From the NCBI GenBank assembly GCA_031272775.1, contig JAISTB010000009.1:1-64000 (forward strand): 64,000 nt of DNA, given 5' to 3'. The stretch's first letter is position 1, and every line of letters begins with the position of its first letter. A program made the position numbers and the translations under genes. This DNA is from Fusobacteriaceae bacterium. Its GTDB lineage: Bacteria > Fusobacteriota > Fusobacteriia > Fusobacteriales > Fusobacteriaceae. The notes under the pieces are model-generated. The model did no database searches, was not told where the DNA came from, and saw only the letters and a list, made by a program, of their open reading frames with translations. Positions 14,827 to 22,846 of the stretch are shown piece by piece.

Positions 14827-15855
14827 ATGGAGATCGATAAGATTTTTCGGTTCGGAATCGACAAGGTCAAGCTATTCGGATTTGACATGAAAACCGAAAA
14901 AAAATGGAAGATCCAAAGCACCGAAAATGAAGATGACTACATCGAAAAAACGGTCATCAATGACGAGCTGTTTTCCATAGTCTCAACCTATAGACTGAAA
15001 TCCTGCGGCGACACCTACGAAGAAATAATCTCCAATCATATCGAGTTCAACCCGAACAGAATCTTGTCAGGGAATAACGTTCGCAACGCCACCACGGCAG
15101 ATCTCCAAGAAGCCGTGGACATATTGACGGAAATCCTTGCCAAAAAAGAAGTTTATGTCGACTTCAGCGACGCCAAGATAAAAGAGATCGAATTCAATGT
15201 GAATTTGCCGGTGGACTTCGAAAGTTACAAAAGGGTTTTTCAGCTTTTTATCTTCCAATTCCGGGAGCCGAAATTTATCGGCCGGTTTATCAAAAAAGAA
15301 AAAGAGTCTGAATATCGGTCCGACGAAACCTATTTCACCAAGATCAATAAAAAAAGCTCTTTCCTGATCTACGACAAAAGCAAAGAAAGCGACTATCCCA
15401 AAGAAGTCACCCGAATGGAATACCAGTTCAGCTATGACACCTATAGGTATAATGTCAATCTGTACGGACTTACGAATTCCCTCGAAGATCTTCTACGGCA
15501 CCCGGAAATACCTGAAAAGTTATTTGTGGACCGGGCAAAAAAAGACTTCCTGCAAAAAGCCTTTCAATTTTTGGAAGAGAACATCAAGCCGATACTGGAG
15601 CGGGAATACCTGAATTTCAAGAAAAACAACAGATTTTACAAGCTGAACGGTCGCCCGCAACGACGAAACGTGTACAAATACCTGAATCAATACAACATAT
15701 TTGATTATAGCTTTCTGATTGATCTGGTACAAAAACACGACGCCCCCCACATGCAAAGGGAAAAAGAAAGAATCATACGGAAATATGGGCATTTGAACAA
15801 CGTCGAAAAGCTGAACCGCGTCATGAATTTTCTTTTACCCATCGCCACCACTTAG
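14827..15855 (+). CDS. Rep-like protein (possible rolling-circle-type initiator)
   Basis: 342 aa, ATG 14827 with AAGGG 8 nt upstream. The central segment (ETYFTKINKKSSFLIYDKSK then EVTRMEYQF) matches the iYdK...E...R-x-E pattern shared by Rep_trans and phage gene II/X-type replication proteins. The N-terminal FGIDKVKLFGFD also fits. I see no HUH metal motif. It is preceded by six iterons, its own promoter and a terminator-like hairpin, a self-contained replicon layout, although the phage already has an initiator at 10395. It could be a captured plasmid or satellite replication gene. Family call is tentative. Confidence 0.5.
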   Translation: MEIDKIFRFGIDKVKLFGFDMKTEKKWKIQSTENEDDYIEKTVINDELFSIVSTYRLKSCGDTYEEIISNHIEFNPNRILSGNNVRNATTADLQEAVDILTEILAKKEVYVDFSDAKIKEIEFNVNLPVDFESYKRVFQLFIFQFREPKFIGRFIKKEKESEYRSDETYFTKINKKSSFLIYDKSKESDYPKEVTRMEYQFSYDTYRYNVNLYGLTNSLEDLLRHPEIPEKLFVDRAKKDFLQKAFQFLEENIKPILEREYLNFKKNNRFYKLNGRPQRRNVYKYLNQYNIFDYSFLIDLVQKHDAPHMQREKERIIRKYGHLNNVEKLNRVMNFLLPIATT

Positions 15856-16007
15856 TGGGAGCAATAAAAACCAGTTTCAAAGCGCGATATTGTCTACATT
15901 GTAAGGGCACTCGATTTCAAAAAATAAACCCCTGTTTTCCTAACTAACAATATAGGAAAAGCTGGTGAACTTTTTAGCAAACTTTTGGCAAACCACAAGA
16001 GGACCCC
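15856..16007. other. Intergenic segment with an inverted repeat
   Basis: TTTTCCTA (15935-15942) and TAGGAAAA (15953-15960) form an 8-bp inverted repeat around 10 bp. No gene is seen. It could be an operator or a nicking/structure site linked to the Rep-like gene. Confidence 0.35.
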
Positions 16008-16517
16008 ATGACTCACAAAAAGCATAAATCCTTCAGAAACCTTTCAAATACGGTCGTGATCCGTTACGAGTTCGGCGAAAACCTCATAGATATCTGTCGG
16101 TCATTGGGCTGTAACTATAGCACGGCCGCGCACTACCTGTCCAAGGTCGGAGCGGTCAAGGGGCGGAACGCGCAGCTGGTACGTGCGAAACAAGCCGTCG
16201 AAGCAATCACGACGACGGCGAAAGAGCAAAGAAAACATCTGGCCGATCTGCAAAAGATTCATGAAAACCTGATCACAGAACTTAAAGGTTTACCCGTGAT
16301 CGCAGGCATGAAAACCGAGATGGGGATCAAGGCCAGAGCCGACGCCATCAAGGTCGCCATCGAGAACGCGCAAAAGCTGTACAACATGACTATGACCGAA
16401 GAGGAAGAGCTGAAGCGGCGAAGCGACTACCTAAAGTATATGCAGCTGGTGTCCGAGGTGGAGCGCGGAATGACAGAAACAGACATCGACCTCTCCGACC
16501 TCGACAGAGAGACATAA
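16008..16517 (+). CDS. HTH protein near terminase
   Basis: 169 aa. A resolvase-like N-terminal HTH (TVVIRYEFGENLIDICRSLG, CNYSTAAHYLSKVGAV) is followed by long charged helices (AVEAITTTAKEQRKHLADLQ and later). The layout resembles terminase small subunits or DNA-packaging regulators. Position just before the Nu1-like gene supports a packaging role; this is inference. Confidence 0.55.
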   Translation: MTHKKHKSFRNLSNTVVIRYEFGENLIDICRSLGCNYSTAAHYLSKVGAVKGRNAQLVRAKQAVEAITTTAKEQRKHLADLQKIHENLITELKGLPVIAGMKTEMGIKARADAIKVAIENAQKLYNMTMTEEEELKRRSDYLKYMQLVSEVERGMTETDIDLSDLDRET

Positions 16518-16636
16518 GGTACTGCCGGGAAATATATTCATTCGCGGGTGCGAAAGAGGCCCGGCGAACGTAAAATTCTCCTGGGAAAAATCCGTCGGGG
16601 TTGCGAAAAAGACCGGGGAAATAAAGGCGGGAAACA

Positions 16637-17227
16637 ATGATCGTCGCAAAAGAAAAAGAACTGGCCGAATTTCTGGAAGTGTCCGGCCAATACATTCGGG
16701 AAGCGTATCAAGAATTCAAAGGCGCAAAAGGATATGACTTCATGAAAGTGGTCAAGCGCCATCTGCAAAGCATCCGTGGGAACACCGGCACCATGGTCAA
16801 CGCCAAAACGCTGGCGGAACTTCTCGGGGTATCAGACAAGATCGTGCGAGAACTTACGGCGCAAAACATCCTGATAAGGAATGAAAAGGACAAGTATGAT
16901 CTGTACGTGAACATCAAGCAATACATCCAAAGCGACGACGAATGGAACCGTAAAAAGAAGGCAGAACGAGAAATACTTGAAATCAAAAAGGAAATCCTGA
17001 AAGACAAATATCACGCCGCCGAGGATATCGAACTCATCATGTCCAACGTCGTCATGAATTTCAAGATGAATTTGATGGCGGCCAAGCGCAAGATCATCAT
17101 CGCCCTGGAATCAGCGGAAAAAGAAAAATGGGGTGATATCCTGGACGAGCTGTTCGCGGCGGCGCTCAATGAAATGGCAAAATATCAGCCGCCAACGAAC
17201 GCGGGAAAAGTCATCAAAGACCTGTAG
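16637..17227 (+). CDS. Terminase small subunit (Nu1-like)
   Basis: 196 aa. It contains two HTH-like units (ELAEFLEVSGQYIREAYQEF and VNAKTLAELLGVSDKIVREL), the second being the Nu1-type winged helix that recognises cos/pac DNA. A long charged helix (WNRKKKAEREILEIKKEILK) then leads to a C-terminal helical region for contact with the large subunit. ATG 16637 after GGCGGG. The large subunit follows at 18984 after several inserted genes. The 119-bp gap before it shows open frames but no convincing start. Confidence 0.8.
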   Translation: MIVAKEKELAEFLEVSGQYIREAYQEFKGAKGYDFMKVVKRHLQSIRGNTGTMVNAKTLAELLGVSDKIVRELTAQNILIRNEKDKYDLYVNIKQYIQSDDEWNRKKKAEREILEIKKEILKDKYHAAEDIELIMSNVVMNFKMNLMAAKRKIIIALESAEKEKWGDILDELFAAALNEMAKYQPPTNAGKVIKDL

Positions 17228-17235
17228 GAGCCAGC

Positions 17236-17457
17236 ATGATCAAAAAAAAGAATTGCCATATGTGTAGTTTTTGCGGAATTAACGAAGGAAAGCTGCAATG
17301 TGTGAGGTATAAACACATCATCGGGAAGGACGATGCCGCGTGCAATATGTACCACCCGGACCGGGATGTCGGCGGAGCATGGGAAAGACAAAAAGAAAAC
17401 ATTCTGATCGGCGCGGCTAAACGCGCCAAGCACAAAAATGATATGGGCTACCATTGA
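17236..17457 (+). CDS. Small cysteine-rich protein
   Basis: 73 aa, AGGAG upstream. CHMCSFCG and later Cys/His residues (LQCVRYKHIIG, ACNMYHPDRD) suggest zinc binding. Located between the two terminase genes, where HNH or zinc proteins are common, but no HNH motif is visible. Confidence 0.55.
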   Translation: MIKKKNCHMCSFCGINEGKLQCVRYKHIIGKDDAACNMYHPDRDVGGAWERQKENILIGAAKRAKHKNDMGYH

Positions 17458-17573
17458 GGACCGTCAAAGACGGGGCAGGTTAAACGCCTGCAAGCCCCTT
17501 AACAAGGGAATCATACATATGATTACAAACCCTTTGGATATCTGGAAAGACGAACATTTCTAAAGAGAAAATC
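17458..17573 (+). other. Leader with hairpin and 14-codon mini-ORF
   Basis: GGGGC-AGG and CCT-GC-AA-GCCCC can pair around 17476-17502. A 14-codon ORF (MITNPLDIWKDEHF) starts at 17519 and ends just before the methyltransferase start. It may be a regulatory leader peptide or chance. Confidence 0.3.
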
Positions 17574-18206
17574 ATGCGAATACTGAATCTATACGCCGGA
17601 ATCGGCGGGAATAGAAAACTATGGGGAGATGAACATGAAATCACGGCGGTCGAAATCGACAGTCAGCTCGCCGATGTTTATCGGGAACTTTATCCTCGGG
17701 ATAATCTGCAAGTTTTTGATGCGGAGACGTATTTTCTGACCTATTACCATAATTTCGATTTGATCTGGATATCGCCCCCGTGTCAGTCACATTCAATGCT
17801 GAATTATGTCTGTGCCTCGAAAAGGCTCCCGGATATGCGCCTGTATGGATTCATCTTCTTTTGCAGGCACCACCTGAAAACAAACTGGGTAATAGAAAAC
17901 GTCAAGCCATACTATAAACCGTTGATCCCGCCGTCGGTCATTCTGGGGAGGCATATGTTTTGGAGTAACTTCAAAATACCGGATTTCCCTTTTCAACATA
18001 GATTTTCGATGGAAAAGGGGTCGAAAAACAAAATGGCGAAACGATTCCAGATGGAATCGGCGCTGCCGCTACTGGGCCGGATGGAACCAATAAAGGCTCG
18101 ACAAACTATGCGAAACATCTGCGATCCTGAAATCGGGAAATATATTCTTGACTGCTGCCTGGAGAACGGGCGGCGCGAACAGAAAAAACTATTTGAAAGC
18201 GGATGA
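17574..18206 (+). CDS. DNA (cytosine-5) methyltransferase, short
   Basis: 210 aa. Motif I is LNLYAGIGGNRKLW, motif IV IWISPPCQSHS with the catalytic Cys, motif VI WVIENVKPYYKP. The target-recognition domain is minimal, and the C-terminal motif X is hard to see, so the protein is much shorter than typical C5 enzymes; compact versions are known in phages. It would protect phage DNA from host restriction or methylate the host. One of three methyltransferase genes in this prophage. Confidence 0.88.
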   Translation: MRILNLYAGIGGNRKLWGDEHEITAVEIDSQLADVYRELYPRDNLQVFDAETYFLTYYHNFDLIWISPPCQSHSMLNYVCASKRLPDMRLYGFIFFCRHHLKTNWVIENVKPYYKPLIPPSVILGRHMFWSNFKIPDFPFQHRFSMEKGSKNKMAKRFQMESALPLLGRMEPIKARQTMRNICDPEIGKYILDCCLENGRREQKKLFESG

Positions 18207-18219
18207 AAAAACGAAGGAC

Positions 18220-18546
18220 GTGAAAAGCCAGATAGACAAGGCGAATAGAGAGAACATTGAAAAATATAGAGAAACTCTGAATTTTTTAAAAGAAGAAGAG
18301 AAAAGATTTCAGGACAACTTGAATTTGATAGATAGTCACCCCATGCGATTAGCTGTATTTATAAATACAGAACAAGGCGAAAAAAAGATTGATGATATTT
18401 ATGATACCGAGGAAGTCGAAACCTTCCTGAAAAACATTATCAAAGACGTGGCTAAACAGAGCCAACACTGGAGAACGTCAACGATCCGCCGCCTGAGGCG
18501 ACGAATTGAAGAATATGAAAAGGAGAATATATGCGTAGCCCCATGA
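18220..18546 (+). CDS. Unknown coiled-coil protein
   Basis: About 108 aa if GTG 18220 is used (GAAGG only 2 nt upstream; the frame opens at 18148 inside the methyltransferase). Charged helices dominate (YRETLNFLKEEEKRFQDNLN, then IRRLRRRIEEYEKEN). Its end overlaps the Dam-like gene start. Function unknown, start uncertain. Confidence 0.45.
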   Translation: MKSQIDKANRENIEKYRETLNFLKEEEKRFQDNLNLIDSHPMRLAVFINTEQGEKKIDDIYDTEEVETFLKNIIKDVAKQSQHWRTSTIRRLRRRIEEYEKENICVAP

Positions 18547-18890
18547 TTTATTTTGGGAACAAAGAAAAAGCGGCTCCGCTCATCTGGGCGCTGCTGGGGG
18601 ATGTACAAAATTATATAGAGCCTTTTTGCGGATCGGCTTCGGTGGTCCTCAATCGGCCGCCGGTGGTTGGGCATCGGTCGGAACTCATCAACGACTTTTC
18701 GGCGCTGGTCGTAAACGCGCATCGCGCCATTCGGGAAAATATTGCCGCCGGATGGGTGGAATACACGAGCGTCGCCAACGGATCAGGATATAGTCACATT
18801 GCTCATGACAGCCGTGAGGCCCTGTATGCGAATCCGGCTTGTCTGAAGAAACAAGAAGCGAAACAGATGACCTTGTGTCTTGAAAGATAA
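18531..18890 (+). pseudogene. Truncated Dam/D12-class adenine methyltransferase
   Basis: The first 70 residues are a good D12 methylase N-terminus: RSPMIYFGNKEKAAPLIWAL and YIEPFCGSASVVLNRPP (motif X and I), then ELINDFSALVVNAHRAIREN. After that similarity stops, and the whole remainder, including the DPPY catalytic motif, is missing; a full enzyme is about 250-280 aa. The following 45 codons (GYSHIAHDSREALYANPACL onward) read like an unrelated insertion. AAGGAG precedes the start. It cannot be an active methylase as it stands. Confidence 0.75.
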
Positions 18891-18945
18891 CGCTAAAAGG
18901 CTGAAACTAAGCCAAAACGAGTTAAAAAATAAAATTTACACAAAT
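18780..18945 (+). ncRNA. Possible structured RNA or mobile-element end in the broken dam gene
   Basis: This stretch replaces the lost part of dam. It can form AGCCG...CGGCT (about 18807-18838), CTTGT/ACAAG around CTGAAGAA (about 18838-18855) and GGCT/AGCC (about 18899-18912) stems. The run TCTGAAGAAACAAGAAGC looks to me like the right end of IS605/TnpB elements, whose 3' end encodes the guide RNA scaffold, but no TnpB gene is present and the usual final GC-rich hairpin is not seen. Tentative. Confidence 0.25.
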
Positions 18946-18977
18946 CCGAACCGGCAAAAGCCGGATTTTTTATTTAT
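18945..18977 (+). terminator. Terminator before the large terminase gene
   Basis: AATCCG-AACCGGC and GCCGGATT form a stem around CAAAA-type loop, followed by TTTTTATTTAT. It lies 10 bp before the terminase start, so late transcription must pass it or begin elsewhere. Confidence 0.65.
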
Positions 18978-18983
18978 AGGAGA

Positions 18984-20840
18984 ATGATGGAAATCGAAGT
19001 CGGCGGCAGTCGAATGATCCCGCAGCGCACCATAAATCTCGTGCGCGGGTGTTTGGAATTGCTGGAAACGGAAGAAAAAACCGGCGTCCTGGAATGGGCG
19101 CAGGCGAACATGTACCTGCCGTCTATATCCAGCGAATCAGGAAAAATGGACGTCTATCGGACGCCGTACATGGCCGAGATCTATGCGCGTTTGGAAGAAC
19201 GCGCCGTTCGCCAAATGTCTCTTATGTTCGGCGCGCAAATGGCCAAAACGACATTTCTCATCGCTTCAATCTTTCGAAACATCTGCGTGGATCCATGCCC
19301 GATGATCTTTGCCATGCCGACGGAAAAGATGGCTGTCAAATTTTCAAAAGAAAAGCTCCAGCCGACCATCGACGTCAACGAGGTCCGGAAAAGGATCTTG
19401 TCATCGGATGATACGATCCTGCACAAGGGATTCAAGGGTGGATTTTTGTCCCTGATCGGCACAAAGATCGCCTCAAATCTGGCCATGTCATCGTGCAAAT
19501 ATGCTTATGTGGACGAAATCGACCGAATCGAACGGTCTGCAGGCATAGAGGGAGATCCTTTCGCGCTGCTGTTGAAACGACTCATGACCTATGAAGGCGA
19601 ATCAAAGGTCATAGCGACCGGCACTCCTACGGAAAAAGGAAAATCCAACATTGAAAAACAATATTTGCTGTCCTCACAGGCTATCTGGGTGCTCCCGTGC
19701 CCCCACTGCGGGGAATATCAAGCACTGGAATGGCCGCAAGTCAAATGGGAAGGCAAGACGGCCGACACGGTCGGCGATATCAGATATGAGTGCAAAGCCT
19801 GCGGGGCGTTGGCTCCGGAATCGGCATGGAAAAAAAATAATCAGGCTGCCGGGCGATGGCTGCACAAGATCCCGGAACGGGCGGAACATCTGGGATATTA
19901 TATCAATCAGTTGGCCAGCTCTATCCGGACATGGGACTCCATTGTCAAAGAATGGCTGAAAATCCAAAACTCCGAAGAACTGGACAAGAAAGAAAATCTC
20001 AAAGTATTCATCAACACCGTCATCGCCGAGCTCTGGGAAGATGTCATCATGAAAAACGATTACAACGACGTATACAAGCGCCGAGAAAAATACGAGGCGG
20101 AACTCCCCGACGAGGTGTGCCTGCTCACCATGGGCGTCGATGTCCAAAAGGACTGGATGGAATATGAAGTCATCGGCTGGGGACCGACAGGAATCTGGGG
20201 TATCGAACACCGGAAGCTGTACGGGAACCTCGAAGAAAAAACCATATGGGAACAACTGGACCTTTTCCGCCGGAAAGAATACAAATTCCGGAACGGGGAA
20301 GGCCTTTTCATTTACGGGACGGCCATCGACACCGGCTACAGCTCGCAACGGGTATATGACTACGCAGCGGCGCGGAAAAATGAGCGGGTATATGCGACAA
20401 AGGGATCCAACGACATTCATGCGCCGGTTATGGCCGGGGCGACGGACCTCAAAGACAAGAGCTGCAAACTGTACACCATCGGCGTCGGAACATTAAAAGA
20501 TACGCTATACAGCATGATAGACATCCCGGAAGGGTCCGAGGGATACCTGCATTTTCCGAAAAACAACGGCCGCGGATATGACGAAGCCTACTGCAAAGGA
20601 CTCATGTCCGAGCACAAGGTCGACGATGGCGGGAAAGTAAAATGGGAACAGCATTATAAACGAAACGAACCACTGGACTGCCGAAACTATGGGACTGTAC
20701 CGCTGTATATCAACGGCATAAACGTCAAGAAAATCGCGGAACTGACCAGGGCACAACAAAAAGAGCTGTCTCAATATGGATATATCGGATATGACGCGCC
20801 GCAGCGGTCGGCGATCATCGACAACGGAATCGCTGAATAA
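18984..20840 (+). CDS. Terminase large subunit (GpA family)
   Basis: 618 aa ATPase-nuclease that packages DNA into procapsids. N-terminal WAQANMYLPSISSESGKMDV and YRTPYMAEI are GpA hallmarks; MFGAQMAKTT is the Walker A-like loop, AYVDEIDRIE the Walker B. Zinc-knuckle CPHCGEY ... CKAC is at about residue 240-270, and the nuclease domain contains MGVDVQKDWMEYEVIGWG and AIDTGYSSQRVYDYA. Start ATG 18984 (a second ATG follows) after AGGAGA. It heads the lambda-like head operon. Confidence 0.95.
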   Translation: MMEIEVGGSRMIPQRTINLVRGCLELLETEEKTGVLEWAQANMYLPSISSESGKMDVYRTPYMAEIYARLEERAVRQMSLMFGAQMAKTTFLIASIFRNICVDPCPMIFAMPTEKMAVKFSKEKLQPTIDVNEVRKRILSSDDTILHKGFKGGFLSLIGTKIASNLAMSSCKYAYVDEIDRIERSAGIEGDPFALLLKRLMTYEGESKVIATGTPTEKGKSNIEKQYLLSSQAIWVLPCPHCGEYQALEWPQVKWEGKTADTVGDIRYECKACGALAPESAWKKNNQAAGRWLHKIPERAEHLGYYINQLASSIRTWDSIVKEWLKIQNSEELDKKENLKVFINTVIAELWEDVIMKNDYNDVYKRREKYEAELPDEVCLLTMGVDVQKDWMEYEVIGWGPTGIWGIEHRKLYGNLEEKTIWEQLDLFRRKEYKFRNGEGLFIYGTAIDTGYSSQRVYDYAAARKNERVYATKGSNDIHAPVMAGATDLKDKSCKLYTIGVGTLKDTLYSMIDIPEGSEGYLHFPKNNGRGYDEAYCKGLMSEHKVDDGGKVKWEQHYKRNEPLDCRNYGTVPLYINGINVKKIAELTRAQQKELSQYGYIGYDAPQRSAIIDNGIAE

Positions 20841-20851
20841 CGGAGGGAATC

Positions 20852-21253
20852 ATGATAGACATCCGGGAATACGAAGAGCGGATCGGGGAACTGGAAATCG
20901 CGCTGGAAGAAATCGCAGCATTCGGAAGCGCCTATATTCGAGGCGAAAAGAAAGAAGCCGCAGACGTTCCAGCGCTACAGGGACTGCTTGACACTTATCG
21001 CACGCAACTGGACGCGGCCATCCGTCAGCCGGTCACATTGGATCGTTGCCGACGGATGATCTATCTGTGCCATGAGGCCATGGAAACGGTCCTCGCGGGG
21101 AAAGAATACGAAATGGAAGGAATGAAGCTGACAAGGGCGTCATTACCGGATATCAAGGCGCTCCTCAATTACTGGGAAACGGAAAAAACGCGGCTTGAAA
21201 CCGGCGAACGTAAAGGCGTTATGGTATATCGCGGCGTCAATTTTGACGATTAA
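20852..21253 (+). CDS. Head-tail joining protein (gpW/DUF6148-like)
   Basis: 133 aa, predominantly helical (EERIGELEIALEEIAAFGSA), with SLPDIKALLNYWETEKTRLE near the end as in gpW-type connectors. It sits between terminase and portal, the lambda W position. GGAGG upstream. The family call is moderate; the role follows from position. Confidence 0.6.
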   Translation: MIDIREYEERIGELEIALEEIAAFGSAYIRGEKKEAADVPALQGLLDTYRTQLDAAIRQPVTLDRCRRMIYLCHEAMETVLAGKEYEMEGMKLTRASLPDIKALLNYWETEKTRLETGERKGVMVYRGVNFDD

Positions 21254-21262
21254 GGAGGACAA

Positions 21263-22846
21263 ATGGGGATTGTAAATCAGATATTTTCAGGATGGGCGGC
21301 GACGCGTATCCGGGCTGAAACGAAACGGATCAATGCCGAAACGGAGAAGCGCCGGGCGGAAATTATGCAAGAAGTGATCCAGAGATTCGAAAACTACACG
21401 CACGAAGGGGCCAGCCAAAGGAAAAACGCATTTGCCGGTGTAGACGATAACATCTACTCCCATGATGAAGACATTACCGAAAATATTCCGACATTGATCG
21501 CACGGTCGCGCCGGAACTTTTACGGGAACAGTATCGCCCGCGGCGCGATCACGAAGCTCACAAACAGCGTCGTCCATACGGGACTCAGGCCGAAACCGTG
21601 TCCTAATAACAGGATCCTGAAACTATCCGAAAAAGAGCTGGAACAGCTTCAGAACGAAATCCAGACAAGCTGGAACCTGTGGGCAGGATCTCCCGAATGC
21701 GACGTGACACGGCAAAGTAATTTCTATCAAATCCAAGCGCTGGCCTTTCAAACCATGCTCATCGACGGGACCTGTTTCATCAAAATCAAGTATAAAAAAC
21801 GGAAAAAAGAATTTTTCGAGATGAAACTGAAATTTCTGGACGCGGGGCGACTATTGTCACCGAAAGGAGACACGCCGGACGGTCGGATAAAAAACGGCGT
21901 CGAGTACAACGAAGACGGCGAACCGGTCGCATACTATTTCCGGAAAACGGATCTGTCATACGAAACGGAGCGAATTTCGACCTATACAACAGACGGAGAT
22001 CGGCAGCTAATCGTCCTCATGACCAAAGAACGGCCCAATCAGAGAATGGGTGTGCCGCTTCTTGCACCGGTTCTGGAAATCCTGACGCAGCTCACGAAAT
22101 ATACCAACGCCGAACTCATGGCGACGGTCATCGCGTCCATGTTCACGGTGTTCATCACGACTGACAAAGACGCCGAATCCCCGCTCAACCTCGGGGGCGT
22201 TCCAAAAATGCCAAAGAAAGGACCTCATCACGGTGACCCGGAAGTCAACATGAAAATCGGGTCCGGATCAATCGTGCGGCTGGAACCAGGTCAGAACATC
22301 AACCTGGCCGATCCGAAACGACCGAGTCAGAATTTCGAAGCGTTTTTCACGGCGCTCTGCAAGATGATCGGATCCGCGCTGGGGATCCCGCATGAAATCC
22401 TGATGGCAAAATTTGACGCAAGCTACAGCGCCAGCCGGGGCGCGGTCCTCGAATTCTGGAAATACATCCTCGCCTGTCGCGCCAACCTGATCGACAATCT
22501 GTGTGTGCCGGTCTATCAAATGCACCTCGACGAAGCCGCTGCAAAAGGGTTTATTGATATAAAATGCGACTACACGAACCCGATCAACCGCAGCGCGTAC
22601 AGCGAGGCGGAATTCTACGGGACGGCCATGTCGCAGCTGGACCCAAAAAAGGAAGTGGAAGCGGCGCTCCTCAGAATCAATAGCGGGCTATCAACACGCG
22701 CGCGGGAAGCCAGGGCGCTCAACGGCTCAGACATCGAGGAAAACTTCCGGCAGCTGGAAAAAGAAGAAAAGCAAATCAGAAAAATGCGGGAGGTGAAAAA
22801 ACAGAATGGGAACATTACGAACACAGATGAAGGGGGAGACGCTTGA
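21263..22846 (+). CDS. Phage portal protein (lambda gpB family)
   Basis: 527 aa, forms the dodecameric vertex for DNA entry. Conserved features: RSRRNFYGNSIARGAITKLT near the N-terminus, LIDGTCFIKIKYKK, RPNQRMGVPLLAPVLEILTQ, and ALGIPHEILMAKFDASYSAS in the C-terminal third, all typical of PF05136. GGAGG precedes ATG 21263. Its 3' end overlaps the protease gene by 41 bp. Confidence 0.95.
   Translation: MGIVNQIFSGWAATRIRAETKRINAETEKRRAEIMQEVIQRFENYTHEGASQRKNAFAGVDDNIYSHDEDITENIPTLIARSRRNFYGNSIARGAITKLTNSVVHTGLRPKPCPNNRILKLSEKELEQLQNEIQTSWNLWAGSPECDVTRQSNFYQIQALAFQTMLIDGTCFIKIKYKKRKKEFFEMKLKFLDAGRLLSPKGDTPDGRIKNGVEYNEDGEPVAYYFRKTDLSYETERISTYTTDGDRQLIVLMTKERPNQRMGVPLLAPVLEILTQLTKYTNAELMATVIASMFTVFITTDKDAESPLNLGGVPKMPKKGPHHGDPEVNMKIGSGSIVRLEPGQNINLADPKRPSQNFEAFFTALCKMIGSALGIPHEILMAKFDASYSASRGAVLEFWKYILACRANLIDNLCVPVYQMHLDEAAAKGFIDIKCDYTNPINRSAYSEAEFYGTAMSQLDPKKEVEAALLRINSGLSTRAREARALNGSDIEENFRQLEKEEKQIRKMREVKKQNGNITNTDEGGDA

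Noticed and set aside
16518-16636. Possible coding frame in the gap before the small terminase gene
   Set aside because: Residues look protein-like in one frame (around IFIRGCERGPANVKFSWEKS), but there is no start codon or ribosome site and it runs on into the next gene.
18984-20840. Idea that the large terminase gene was split by an intron or element like the Dam gene upstream
   Set aside because: The frame is continuous with ATPase, zinc and nuclease motifs in the right order and normal length.
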